DNA of 64,000 nucleotides, taken from positions 7,440,001 through 7,504,000 of the forward strand of contig NZ_CP053452.2 of the NCBI RefSeq assembly GCF_013128195.2. The letters run 5' to 3'. The DNA is from Frigoriglobus tundricola. Lineage in GTDB: Bacteria; Planctomycetota; Planctomycetia; Gemmatales; Gemmataceae. The notes beneath the pieces are model-generated. The model was not told the DNA's origin. It did not search any database and saw nothing but the letters and a program-made list of their open reading frames with translations. Shown in pieces: positions 17,359 to 27,426 of the stretch; the first letter of the stretch is position 1, and each line of letters begins with the position of its first letter. Both the position numbers and the translations under genes were made by a program.

Positions 17359-20300
17359 TCACCCCAACTCGCTCTCACGGAGCCGCGCGGCCAGGTCCCG
17401 GTGGATGCGTCCACGGATGAGGAACTCGTCCCCGTCCAGCCACGCCCGCACCCCGGGGCTGAGCGTGAACTCGTCCGTCACGACGGCGCGGACCACGGTG
17501 TCGATGAGCCGCAGCGGGTGCAGCGTGTAGTAACAGTTCGACGAGCCCTGTACGCTGACGCGGTCGAGGCGCTGGAACAACTCTTCCAGCCGCCCGAGCG
17601 CGAACCCGGCGGTCGCGAAGCCGAGGGCCTCGGCGTAGGCCAGCGCCAGCGCCGTCCGCTTCGGCACGTCGTCCGACGTCGATAAGAACATTGCGTCCCG
17701 GGCCGCGTTCAAGATGCGCTCGCCCGCCTCCGCGTCCCCCGCCACGAACCAGCCCACGGCCAGGCCCACGCGCTCGGCGGTGAGCGCCGCGGCGGCCGGC
17801 TCGCCGCCGTTCGGGTCGATGATCCCGATCAGCGCCTCGGCGTCGGCCGTCAGGCCGAACTTGCGCGCGCGCGGAACGCGCGCGCGCCGTTGCCCCGGCC
17901 GCGGTGAGCAGCGAGCCGGCCGCCGCCCCGCGCGTGAGGTGCCGGAGCAGCCGTTGGGCCGCCCCGGCCGACGCCACCGCGAACGCCAGTTCGATGATCC
18001 GGGCCTGGAACCGGGTCACCCGGTTCGCGCGCTCGGCGTCCGTCCAGCCGCCCGGCACACACCCACGCTTCTGTCCAGTCCAGTGCGGTCGGCGCCCAGC
18101 TCCAGCAGCGGTTCGGTCACGGACGCGTCGAGGTGCGCGGCCACGCCGAGGAGCGCGAGCACCACCCGCGGCACGGTCGCGGTGGTCGGCCCGGCGAGCG
18201 CGCCCGCGAGCAGCGCCCCGGGCCTCCTCGAGCAACTGCGCCGGGTCGGTGCGGGTGCCGAGGACCGCGAGCCGCTCCCCCAACCGGTCGGCGCCCCAGA
18301 ACTCCCGCAGGTCGCGCCCGCGGTAGCGCGCACGGCCCCGACCGGCTGGAGGATGCGGCTGTGCTCGCGGAGCCGGTCGGCCGAGTAGCGGGCGAACTCC
18401 GGGAGCCGCTCCAACCGCTCGTGCAGGTCCGCGGGCAGCCCCGGTTTGGGCGTGTGGCCCTCGTGCGCTTCCTTGATCCGGTGGAGAAACAGGTCGCCCA
18501 GGAAGGCGTGCCCGGCCGGATCGACGCGGACCCCGGTGGCGCGCCCGAGCGCGCCTTGCGCGCCCGGGCCGCCCAGTCCCGCGCTGCGCCCCGTTCGCCC
18601 AGCGCGCCGAGCCCCACGCGAGCATGAACTGCGCGTACGCCGCCGTCGCCTCGCCCTCCCCGCTGAGCCCCGCCCACTCGAGCCCGGCGCCGCCCTCGGC
18701 GTGCCGCCGGACCCACTTCATGATCGGCTCGTGCATGCGGCCGAGCCACTCGCGGGCGGTCTTGAACCGCTCGGCGGTCGCGGTGCCGCGGAACCGCAGG
18801 AACGAGGGCTCGTCCAGGTCCAGCGCGGGGCCGCGCTCGTGTAGCCGGCGGATCAGCCGGTCCCGCCAGCGCGCCAGGCCGAGCGTGTCGCCGTCGCACG
18901 CCCGCGCCAGGGCGAGCCGGGCCAGCCACGCCCCGCGCACCGGCACGTCGTCGAACTGCTGCTCCAGAACCGCCAGCACCCGCGGGAGCGCCGCGACGAA
19001 CTCGGGGGCGGAACGGGGAGGGCGCCGAAGAAGGCCGCGAGCGCGGCGACCACCCGCCCGGTACCGGGCCGCGCGGGCTCGCTCAACCAGCGGTCCAGGT
19101 CCGCGCCGCGGTCGCCCCGCTTCGCCGCCCGGATCTCCGCGGCCGCCCACTGCTCGAACCACGCCTCCGGCGGGGCGGGGCCTCCCAGAGGGCGTTCGTC
19201 CAGCAGACGGCGGCGTCCAGCGACTGGCCGGTCGCGCCGTACACGCCGGCCAGCTCGGCCCACCGGGCCGCCCGGCCGGCCGGGTTTAGGTGCGAGAAGT
19301 CCGCGAGCAAGCGGGTTTCGAGGTCGTGCCGGCGGGCCGCCCAGTCGTGACCGTGGAGCAGGGCGTCCGCGGACGCGAGTTTCCGTTCCACCCGCCCGTC
19401 GTTCTGTGCGGCCACGGGGCGCGGCGGGTGGCGCGGGGGCGGGCGGGTCGGGTCCGGGTGCGGTTCGGCCGCCGCACGCTCGGCCCGTTGTCGCTGGCCG
19501 CGGACCCACCGAACCATCCGGAACACGGACTTCGAGACCCAACTGGAATCGTCCTCCGCCCCCGGCGCCGGCTCGTCCGCGACCGGTGCTTGTTTTTCGG
19601 GTTCCGGATCGGGCTCGAGTTCGATGGAGGTTTCGAGCTGAACGGTGAACCGGCCGAACGGGAACGTTTCTTCCGGCGGCTCATCCGCCACGAGTCGGGC
19701 GGGCCGCGGCACTACGTATTCCAGCCGCTCGGCGAGTGACCGGAACGCCGGCACATCGACCGCGTGGACCGCGATCCCGCGGCCCGCGGGCTCGACCCAC
19801 ACGATCCGCTGCGGGCCGAGAGCGAACTCGCGGACGAGTTCGCGCACCCGGACCACCGGGCGCGCGCGCCGCCCGCGGGCACAAAGAGCGTCGGGACCCG
19901 CGGGTCGGGTTGGAACGCCCGGGCCGGTACGGGCAGCACGGCCGCGCCCGTCGGCCGCGTCCGCCCGGCGGACGACGAGCCGCGTGTCGGGACCGGCTTG
20001 CACCGTCGCCACCTGGAACCGGTGGAGCAGGCGCTCGTCGGCGGTCCGGCAGAACGTCTCGAACGCCCCGTGGTCCGGAGCGGACAGCACCCACAGCGCC
20101 TCGTCCCGCGGGCCGTCGCGCTGCGCGAGTCGGAACCGCACCTCGATCCGCACGCGCGGGTCGGCGGGGGCGCCGGTCGTTCGCTGGAGCGGGACGGGCA
20201 GCTCTTCGAGGCGCGGGGGCGGGACCGGGCCGGGGACACACACCGACGCCCGGTCCGGTCCGCACAACAACACGCTGCCGTCCGGCACGTCCAGGTGGGC

Positions 20301-20820
20301 GGCGAGGGGGTGTTCCCAACCGCGAACGGTCCAAACGCCCTCGGCCTGTTTCTGGTACACCCGGACGTCCGCGCCGGCCTCGTCGATCCACAGGAACACG
20401 GCCGGGGGCGGCGCGTGGGCGGTGACCCACGCGCGGCCGGTGTACGGGTCCGGCAGCAGCCGCACGCCGACCTGCGCCACGCGCCGCCGCACGCGGGCGA
20501 CGAGTGCGGCGAGGTGCCGGTCCGGAACGTCGAACAGCACGAGGCCGTCCGCGGCGGGCTCGGCGCGGCGGAGCGGGAACACCTCGGCCCAGCACCGGAC
20601 GCCGTCCGTCGGGACGCCGGGCGTCCCGAGGGCGAGGACGCCGAGCCGGGCCAGAGCGGCAAAGGCTTCACGGGCCGGCAGCTCGTCCGGTTCGAGCCAG
20701 AGGCGCCCGAGGGCGTCGAACCCGGCCCGCGCCGGGCGCCCGCGCGACCTCCGGCGGCACCAGCCCGCTGACGAGTGCGAGACGCAGGGTGTCCAGGTTC
20801 GGGAAGAACAGCGCCGGCAT
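17359..20820 (-). pseudogene. Frameshifted tandem paralogue of the FtsH-locus giant protein
   Basis: Starting at the ATG at 20820, MPALFFPNLDTLRLALVSGL matches the N-terminus of the intact 1168-residue neighbour. Similarity continues to the end (YTLHPLRLIDTVVRAV, GVRAWLDGDEFLIRGRIHRDL versus RKWLDDDEYLVRRRIHADM). The coding frame must change about eleven times: near 20745, 19945, 19865, 19185, 19020, 18595, 18540, 18320, 18230, 18050 and 17870. Within each segment codon use is normal and no stop interrupts. GC content is extreme. Either the gene is decaying after duplication or this stretch has many sequencing indels; raw reads would decide. If intact it would be ~1140 residues with a Pro/Arg-rich middle linker. 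Confidence 0.75.
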
Positions 20821-20975
20821 GACCGAAGTGTAGTGCGCCGCGGTCGAAAGTGGGCAGAAGATAGTGGGCGGAAAAATCAAACCGGGCACGGCGCAGCGAG
20901 GAAAGGACCCGCGACCGCCGTGCCCAGTTGCTGGTCCCCTGTCCGCTCACGGCCGCACGTCACCGCCCGCCGCGC

Positions 20976-23900
20976 TCACAAGTGGTTCGTGTCCAGGTTC
21001 CGCTTCATGTCGGCGTGGATGCGGCGGCGGACGAGGTACTCGTCGTCGTCGAGCCACTTGCGGCCGGAGGCGCCCAGCGCGGAGTCGTCGCTCACGAGGG
21101 CGAGGATCACGTCCTCCACGAGGTTCAGGTGGAACCGCGAATAGTACTGCGCGGTGGTCCACGTGTTCGTGATCTTGGAGGGGGACATTTTGCGGAACAG
21201 TTCGATCATGCCGGCCAGACAGTTGTCCGGGGACCCGCCCTGGCCGAGCGCGCTGACGTACGCGCGGGCCAGCTCGGTGTAGTCCTTCGGCTGGAGCACC
21301 ATCGCGTTCGCGCCGAGGAGCTCGTTCCGCGCCTCCTGAAGGATCGGCGCGGCCCGGTCGTGGAGGCCGAGGTGCATCCACCCGCCGGCCAGGTTGAGCA
21401 GGGTCTGGAGCACGGCCGCCCACGCGTCGGGCTTGGCCGCGTACTTCTTCTTCAGTTCCGCGGCCGAGGCCCCGCGGAGCACCTCGTTGTGGAGCTTGGT
21501 CAGGAACCGGTCGATCTCGCTCATGAGCCCGAGCTTCTTCAGGTTCCGCAGGCACTGGCGCGCGACCACGTTAATGAGCTTGTACCGCGTGTCTTCGGCC
21601 TTGGAGTGGACCAGAGTGGTGAAATCGTCCACCAGTTTCTTGACGACGTCTTCGCGGTTGAAGTGACCGGCGAGGAACAGCGCGCGCTCGAGCAACTCGC
21701 CCTGCTTCCGGTGCAGGTCGGGCGATTCGGTGGCGGCGCCGGTGCCGCCGCTGAGCGCGGCCGGGACGTGCGTGAGCAGTTCCACCGTGAACGCCTCGTT
21801 CACGCGGGCCGCCAGCGGCAGCCCCTCGTGGAGGACATAAAACTGCACCTCCTTGAGCGGCTTGCCGGTCACGCCCTCTTTGTGCAACTTGCGGATGCGG
21901 TCCGCGAGCTTGTTCGGGTCGCGGATCGCGTGCAGCTCCGCGAGCTCCTTCTTCATCGCGTCGCCGTGCTTGGTCCAGTCGGCGTAGGGGTCGGGCTTCT
22001 CCTGCGGTTCCATGATCCGCGACTGCTCGCGCATCCGGTCCACCACGTACTTCGCGAGCTTGTACGGGTTGTTCACCGGGCCGGAGCCGCCCTTCTTGGC
22101 GATCTCTTCCAGCTTGTCGAGTACCTCGGGGGCCATCTGCCCGGTGTGGGGCTTCCCCGCCAGCACCTGCTCGACGCGGTACCGGAACGCAATGAACAGG
22201 AAGTTGCGGACGACGGCGGCGGTGACCGCCTGGTCGGTCTGCGTGTTGCCGCCGGTGGGGACCGGCCCCTCCATCGCCTTGCGGGCCTCTTCGAGCAGGT
22301 GCTTCGCCTGCGTCGATTCGTCGAGTCGGGCGACCGCGAACGCGAACAGCATGTCCACGAGCGGCTGGTTCGCCTTCAGGTGGTCGTTCTTCTGCGCGGT
22401 CGCGGAGTCGTCGAGCCACTTGCGGACGGCCCCGTGCAGCTCCATCGCCTTGTCGCGCACCACGCGCATGCGCTCGGAGTCCTTCATCCCGAAGAACCGG
22501 AGGAAGCCGGGCAGGTCGCGCTCGGCCTGGAGCCCGTTTTCGAGGAGCCGCTTGAGCAGCCGGTCGCGTACCCGGGCCAGCCCGAGGACGTCGGCCCCGG
22601 AGAGCTGCGCGAGCCGGTAGCCCGCGAGCCAGACGGCCCGCACCGGCAGCGCCGCGTCGTGCGTTTCCAGGTACTTTTGGAGCGCCGGGAGCCGGTGCGT
22701 CAGCCACCCCGGCACCGGCTGTTGCGACGCGAGCCACAGGAACGCCGCCACCACCCGGCGCGACTCCTCCAGCCCGCCGCCGGTGTGGTTCAGGAGCCGG
22801 TCGAACTCGTCGGCGCGGACGGTCTTGTCCGCGTCGGGCAGTTCGGTCCGGGCCCAGGCCGCGAGCCACTGCTGCGGCATCGGGTCGGCGTCCCAGAGGG
22901 CGTCCAGCCAGCACACGGCCGCGTCCACGGGCCGCTTCGCCCCGGAATACGCGGTCGCCAGTTCGGGCCAGAGGGCCTGGCGCTCGGGCGCGTCCAACGG
23001 GCCCTCGAGGGCGACGAACTGGGCCTCCAGTTCCTTGGCCCGGATCTCCCACTCGTTCGGCTTGCGCACCTCTTCGGCCGGCGGGAGGTAGTCCGTCTGT
23101 GCGGACGGTTTCGCGACCGGCTGTTTACCCTTGGCGGTCGGTTTCGTCGGGCCGACGCCCTTGGGCGCCTTCGCGTCGTCGTCCTCCTTACCCTTCGGCT
23201 CCTTGTCGCCCTTGTCCGGCTTGGTCTTCGGGCCGCCGTCCTTGCAGACGAAATGGTCGAAGTCGAACCGCGTCGCCTCGATCCACGCGGCCAGCGGCTG
23301 CTGTTCGGCCTCGATCACGTAATCGACCCAGTCCTCCAGCGACCGGAACGCCGCGTCCGGCACGCTCTCCGGGGTGAACCCGGTCGTGGTCTCGTCGGGG
23401 TAGAGCCACACCACCTGATCGGCGTCGTCCGACAGGAGCTTGCGGACCGCGTCGCGGCGGAGCGTCGGGTGCAGCCGCTTGCCGATCGGCAGGAACAGGT
23501 TCGGCAGCTTCCAGTAGGGCTTGAACGGCAGCGCGTTGTCGAGCGTCAGCACGGGGGCGGTGAGCTTCGACGGGCGGACGCGGAGGACGACGGTGCGCCG
23601 GCCCTGGGCGTCGGTGGCCACGGCGAACATGAGCCGCTGGAGGAGCCGGTCGTCGGAGTCGCGGACCAGAACGTCGAGCTGCTCGACGGCGTTGTCGCGG
23701 AGCACCCACAGTTCGGGGGTGTCGGTGGTGGTGCTGGCCGCGAGCCGGAGCGGCACGGTCATCTTCTTGGGCGCCTTCGCCTCGGTCCAGCCGACCGGCC
23801 CGGCCGGCAGCTTGAACTGCATGATGTCGTACACGTCCTGGAACGGGGCGTCGTCCAGGTACACCCACTCGCGCGGCGCGCGGACGAGGAGCAGCTGCTT

Positions 23901-24482
23901 GTCCGCGACGCGCAACTGTTGGGCGAGCGGGAGCGAGTGCCCGACCTCGACCCACACGCGGGGGGCGCGCTCGAGGTACGCGCGCACGCCGCCGCCGGCG
24001 CCGGCCGCGCCCGTGTCGAGCGCGCGGAGGAGCGTGTAGTACGGCGGGCCGATCACGCGGAGCAGGACCCGCTTGCCCTCGCCGTCGCCGGGCGCCGCGA
24101 ACCACCGGAAGCCCTGCCGGTCGTTGCCCAGCCGGAGCATTTCGGACACGAGCACCGGCAGGTCATCGGCCCGCTCCAGCTCGAACAGAACCGGGGCCTG
24201 GTTCGAGAGCTGGGGCGCGGCGGCGTCGCGCGTGACCGGCAGCAGCTGCGGCCAGCAGGTGACCTCCTGCGGCGCGTCGGAGGCGTGCCGCTTCGAGCCC
24301 TTCACGCCGATCCGGTCGAGGTTCTTGGCTACCGCCTTCGTCAAATTGGCGGTCGGCTCGACGTACACCTTCCCCTGGTCGTCGAAGCTGACGGCCGCGG
24401 GCGCGAGGGCGACCTCGGCGGGAACGATGCCGCTCGTGAGTGCGACGCGGAGGGTGTCGAGGTCGGGGAACAGGAGGATCAT
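20976..24482 (-). CDS. 1168-residue FtsH-locus protein of unknown function
   Basis: No signal peptide or membrane span is visible. The N-terminus MILLFPDLDTLRVALTSGIV is shared with the downstream paralogue and may be a docking module. Residues ~80-430 are beta-rich and repetitive. A Lys/Asp/Glu-Pro linker lies at ~440-500. Residues ~520-1168 are helical and solenoid-like (KELEAQFVALEG, AVCWLDALWDADPMPQQWLAAW, LLKRLLENGLQAERDLPGFLRFFGMK), ending with the conserved KWLDDDEYLVRRRIHADM. The ATG at 24482 follows an ATCCTCCTG-type start context on the coding strand. It is the last intact gene of the operon with the FtsH-like protease. A scaffold, substrate-recognition or effector role is inferred only from size and context. 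Confidence 0.8.
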   Translation of the reverse strand: MILLFPDLDTLRVALTSGIVPAEVALAPAAVSFDDQGKVYVEPTANLTKAVAKNLDRIGVKGSKRHASDAPQEVTCWPQLLPVTRDAAAPQLSNQAPVLFELERADDLPVLVSEMLRLGNDRQGFRWFAAPGDGEGKRVLLRVIGPPYYTLLRALDTGAAGAGGGVRAYLERAPRVWVEVGHSLPLAQQLRVADKQLLLVRAPREWVYLDDAPFQDVYDIMQFKLPAGPVGWTEAKAPKKMTVPLRLAASTTTDTPELWVLRDNAVEQLDVLVRDSDDRLLQRLMFAVATDAQGRRTVVLRVRPSKLTAPVLTLDNALPFKPYWKLPNLFLPIGKRLHPTLRRDAVRKLLSDDADQVVWLYPDETTTGFTPESVPDAAFRSLEDWVDYVIEAEQQPLAAWIEATRFDFDHFVCKDGGPKTKPDKGDKEPKGKEDDDAKAPKGVGPTKPTAKGKQPVAKPSAQTDYLPPAEEVRKPNEWEIRAKELEAQFVALEGPLDAPERQALWPELATAYSGAKRPVDAAVCWLDALWDADPMPQQWLAAWARTELPDADKTVRADEFDRLLNHTGGGLEESRRVVAAFLWLASQQPVPGWLTHRLPALQKYLETHDAALPVRAVWLAGYRLAQLSGADVLGLARVRDRLLKRLLENGLQAERDLPGFLRFFGMKDSERMRVVRDKAMELHGAVRKWLDDSATAQKNDHLKANQPLVDMLFAFAVARLDESTQAKHLLEEARKAMEGPVPTGGNTQTDQAVTAAVVRNFLFIAFRYRVEQVLAGKPHTGQMAPEVLDKLEEIAKKGGSGPVNNPYKLAKYVVDRMREQSRIMEPQEKPDPYADWTKHGDAMKKELAELHAIRDPNKLADRIRKLHKEGVTGKPLKEVQFYVLHEGLPLAARVNEAFTVELLTHVPAALSGGTGAATESPDLHRKQGELLERALFLAGHFNREDVVKKLVDDFTTLVHSKAEDTRYKLINVVARQCLRNLKKLGLMSEIDRFLTKLHNEVLRGASAAELKKKYAAKPDAWAAVLQTLLNLAGGWMHLGLHDRAAPILQEARNELLGANAMVLQPKDYTELARAYVSALGQGGSPDNCLAGMIELFRKMSPSKITNTWTTAQYYSRFHLNLVEDVILALVSDDSALGASGRKWLDDDEYLVRRRIHADMKRNLDTNHL

Positions 24483-24720
24483 GGGGCTGTCGCTGGTGGT
24501 CTGTGGCTTCGGCCGCTGCCCGCGCGGGCGGCGGGTTCGTTTGACCGCGATCACTTCACCACACCAGACTGTGGGTGCGTTCTGGGCGCCTGGTGGGAGT
24601 GTACGCGTGCCTGGTCGCTGTCGGCACAGGTAGAAGTTTGGTGGCACGGGCTTTCCCGCCCGTGCACCTGGAGGCACGGGCGGGAAAGCCCGTGCCACGA
24701 ACACGGAACAGGGGCCGCAC
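24483..24720. other. Intergenic spacer with hairpin repeat inside the FtsH locus
   Basis: This 238-base gap separates the 85-residue gene from the giant gene. It contains the family B hairpin repeat and otherwise no gene that I can support. It may carry a separate promoter for the giant gene; no clear -35/-10 pair was found. Confidence 0.5.
24641..24698. repeat. Dispersed hairpin repeat, family B copy 2
   Basis: Perfect 25-base arms at 24641-24665 and 24674-24698 enclose an 8-base loop. It is the same family as 10267-10330: the two copies differ by changes that are matched in both arms, so pairing is preserved. It would lie in the transcript between two genes of the FtsH locus. Confidence 0.87.
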
Positions 24721-24978
24721 CTAGCCTTTGTTGCCGGCCTTCTGCTTCGCGGGCTCGTTCGGCTTACCGACCGGTGCGGCCGGTTGCGTTTCGCCCTCGC
24801 GCTCCACGATGATTTCGTCGTTGTCTTCGAGCTTCCTGCCGAGAACCTTCTCGGCGAGTGCCCGGTGCATCTGCTCGTGCTCGATCGGAAGCGCGTCCGG
24901 TTCCGAGTCGAGTTTGATGATGATGTTCTGCTTCCCGGTGCTCGGGTCGCGGCGGAGCATGATGATCATTTCGGCCAT
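24721..24978 (-). CDS. 85-residue FtsH-locus protein of unknown function
   Basis: The small soluble protein begins MAEMIIMLRRDPSTGKQNIIIKL, a beta-hairpin-like start. A helical segment follows (EHEQMHRALAEKVLGRKL), then DNDEIIVERE, and the tail is Pro/Lys/Gln-rich. The N-terminal ~60 residues probably form one compact domain. It starts ~100 bases after the FtsH-like stop, on the same strand. I do not recognise the family. Small partners are common next to AAA ATPases in this phylum, so an adaptor or regulator is a fair guess but unproven. Confidence 0.7.
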   Translation of the reverse strand: MAEMIIMLRRDPSTGKQNIIIKLDSEPDALPIEHEQMHRALAEKVLGRKLEDNDEIIVEREGETQPAAPVGKPNEPAKQKAGNKG

Positions 24979-25080
24979 GTCTTCTCCGGGTTCCGGGTGC
25001 CAAGGGTCCCAAGGTCCAAGTTGGTGCCAAGCGGTCCCACGTTCCCCCGACTCGGAACCTGGAACTCTCGGGACTTGGAA

Positions 25081-27315
25081 TCACTCCCCATCCTTTTTCT
25101 TGGCCGGCTTCTTTTCGGTGCCGTTGGCGCTCGCGGTCTCGGCGGTGGTGCCGGCGCCGCTGCCGAGCTTCACCTCCGGGCCGGGGGCGCCCACGTCCTT
25201 CGGGTACCTCGCCCGCAGCTCGTCGATGATCTCGCGCGTCCGCTCGCCCTCGATGGTTTTCTTCTCCATCAGTTCGTCGCGGATCTTCACCAGGTCCGCT
25301 TTGTGCTTGGCGAGGATCGCCGCGGCCTTCGCCTGGGCCTCGACGATGATGGTGTTCACCTGCCGGTCGATCGCCTCGGCCATCGACCCGGACAGCACCA
25401 CCCGTTTGCCCTCGTGGTCGTGGAACGACCGCAGCGGGGCGGCCAGGTTCGACATGCCGCAGACCTCGACGATCAGCTCGGCCAGTTCGGAGGCGCGGAA
25501 CAGGTCCGAGCCGGGGCTGCCCATGCCGCTCGCGCCGGTGGACACGTCGCCCACGAGCACGCGCTCGGCCTCAATGCCGCCGTAGAGGACGGTGAGGATG
25601 TCGAGCATCTCGCTGCGGCTCATGCCGATCCGCTTCTTCTCGTGCTTGAACTGCGTGAAGAACGGCGCCCACGGCATGTCGCTCTGGATCGTCACCTTTT
25701 CGGGCGGCGCGTGGTGCGGGCAGAAGATGGACACGAGGAAGTGCCCGGCCTCGTGCGTCGCCACGACGGGCAGGTCCTTCTCGTGCAGCTCCACCTTCTC
25801 GTCGAACTCGGTGAGCGCCTTCTCGATCAGCTTCGGGTCGGTCGCGCCCTTGACGTTCTCGCGCATCCGGAGCCGGGCGACGGCCCGGCAGATGGCGTTC
25901 AGGTGGTCGCCGCTGAACGCGGTGCCGGTCGGCGTCATGTACCGGTTGCCGGTGCGGTGGGTCGCGTACTCCATCGCCGCGTCGGTGAACTGGAGCTTCA
26001 TCTTCTTGTTGTAGATCTCGAAGATGGCGCGGCGGTCGTCGTCGTCCGGGTACGGGATGTGGATGTGGAACTCGAACCGCCCGGGGCGGAGCAGGGCGGG
26101 GTCGAGCGACTCCACGAAGTTGGTGGTGCCCACGACGAACACGAGTTCGTCCTTGTGGAACCCGTCCATTTCGGTGAGCAACTGGTTCACCATCGAGTGC
26201 TCGACGCCACTGCCCGTGTACGTGCCGCGGGCGGTCGCGAACGAGTCGAGTTCGTCGAACACGATGATGGACGGCGCCGACTGGCGGGCCTTGTGGAAGA
26301 TCTGCCGCAAATTCTCTTCCGATTCGCCGACCCACTTGCTCTTCAGTTCCGGGCCGCTCACGATGGTGATGGCGGCGCCGATGCTGGCGGCGATGGCCTT
26401 CGCGAAGTACGTCTTCCCGGTGCCGGGCGGCCCCCAGAAGATCATGCCGCGCGGGATCAGCTCTTCCAGCCGCGCGACCTCTTCCGCGTCGGTCGCGCGG
26501 TCGCGCTTCGAGAGCGTGTCGAGGATCTCGCTCTTGAGCTTCGCCTTCACCTTCGTGTAGCCGCCGATGTCCTTGTCCAGATCGACGGCCGGGATCTCCA
26601 TGTGCCCGGTCAGCGTGGCCTGCCGCACCTGGGCGTACGCGCGCTTCGGGTCGGCGGGGTAGTCCTCGCCCTCGAGGGTGGAGAGGAGCCGGCGCAGGCG
26701 CACGGCGTTCACGCCGGAGACGTACTTGTAGAGCTGCCAGGGGGAGAAGTCGCGGCCGAACTTGCGGCTCTCCTTCTGCGTGATGAGGTGGCGCAACCGG
26801 TTCCGCGAGGTGCCCAGGATGCTGAGCCAGTGCGGGAACAGGTTCTCGATCACTTTGGGCAGCGAGAACGACGGGTCCTTGAACCCGAGCCACACGAGTT
26901 CGGGGTTCTCGTACAGCAGCGGGATGACCTCGCGCGCCTCGCTGGTCAGTCCGCCCTGGCTGGTGGTGAGCAGGTCGAGGTGGGGCAGCACGACGACGCG
27001 GCGCTCGGTGGCCCCGCGGACCGCGTCGCGGAGCTGCGAGATCATCGTGCCGATGAGCCCCTGCGGGATCGCACCCTGTTGGGGGTCACGCTGCCGCCCG
27101 TCCAGGTAGATGCACTGCAACTTGGCCTGGCGGAGCCGGTCGCGCACGTTCATGAACAGGTAGGGCGCGAGTTCCTTGTCGCACTCGATGAGCGTGGGGA
27201 GCCCGCGGACGAGCTTGCTGGCCACCTCCGCGAGTTCCTGGCTGTACGCCGCCTCCACCGCCTCCACGGGGGTCAGGCTGGTGGGCAGGTCTTTTTCGGT
27301 GATGGTGATGCTCAT
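25081..27315 (-). CDS. Soluble FtsH-like AAA+ zinc metalloprotease with a degenerate N-terminal P-loop-like region
   Basis: The 744-residue product has an FtsH-type AAA+ domain at ~245-480: Walker A GPPGTGKT (295-302), Walker B IVFDELDS (351-358), second region of homology LDPALLRPGRFE (404-415). An M41 peptidase domain follows with HEAGH at 521-525 and Asp604 as the likely third zinc ligand. FtsH proper has two N-terminal membrane helices; none is visible here. Instead ~240 residues precede the ATPase and contain VVVLPHLDLL, reminiscent of a worn-down P-loop domain. The C-terminus is a coiled coil plus a Lys/Ala-rich tail. It should unfold and degrade proteins in the cytosol. The ATG at 27315 was chosen; upstream in-frame codons look non-coding. 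Confidence 0.9.
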   Translation of the reverse strand: MSITITEKDLPTSLTPVEAVEAAYSQELAEVASKLVRGLPTLIECDKELAPYLFMNVRDRLRQAKLQCIYLDGRQRDPQQGAIPQGLIGTMISQLRDAVRGATERRVVVLPHLDLLTTSQGGLTSEAREVIPLLYENPELVWLGFKDPSFSLPKVIENLFPHWLSILGTSRNRLRHLITQKESRKFGRDFSPWQLYKYVSGVNAVRLRRLLSTLEGEDYPADPKRAYAQVRQATLTGHMEIPAVDLDKDIGGYTKVKAKLKSEILDTLSKRDRATDAEEVARLEELIPRGMIFWGPPGTGKTYFAKAIAASIGAAITIVSGPELKSKWVGESEENLRQIFHKARQSAPSIIVFDELDSFATARGTYTGSGVEHSMVNQLLTEMDGFHKDELVFVVGTTNFVESLDPALLRPGRFEFHIHIPYPDDDDRRAIFEIYNKKMKLQFTDAAMEYATHRTGNRYMTPTGTAFSGDHLNAICRAVARLRMRENVKGATDPKLIEKALTEFDEKVELHEKDLPVVATHEAGHFLVSIFCPHHAPPEKVTIQSDMPWAPFFTQFKHEKKRIGMSRSEMLDILTVLYGGIEAERVLVGDVSTGASGMGSPGSDLFRASELAELIVEVCGMSNLAAPLRSFHDHEGKRVVLSGSMAEAIDRQVNTIIVEAQAKAAAILAKHKADLVKIRDELMEKKTIEGERTREIIDELRARYPKDVGAPGPEVKLGSGAGTTAETASANGTEKKPAKKKDGE

Positions 27316-27426
27316 AGCAGTGTGCAGTGGACCGTGTGCAGTGGACAGTAAAGACACAAAGACGACGAGAGCGAGCGCGGGGGGCAGCGCCGGCCGCCGA
27401 CTGCCCGTTCCTCACGACCAACCCGA

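Noticed and set aside
20928-24812. Very long plus-strand open frame opposite the giant gene (1294 codons)
   Set aside because: It is antisense to a well-structured gene, has Arg/Val/Gly-biased shadow composition typical of high-GC antisense frames, and no domain or ribosome site. The minus-strand frame shows paralogy to 17359-20820.
24784-27351. 855-codon plus-strand open frame
   Set aside because: It is antisense to the FtsH-like gene, whose motifs are unambiguous.
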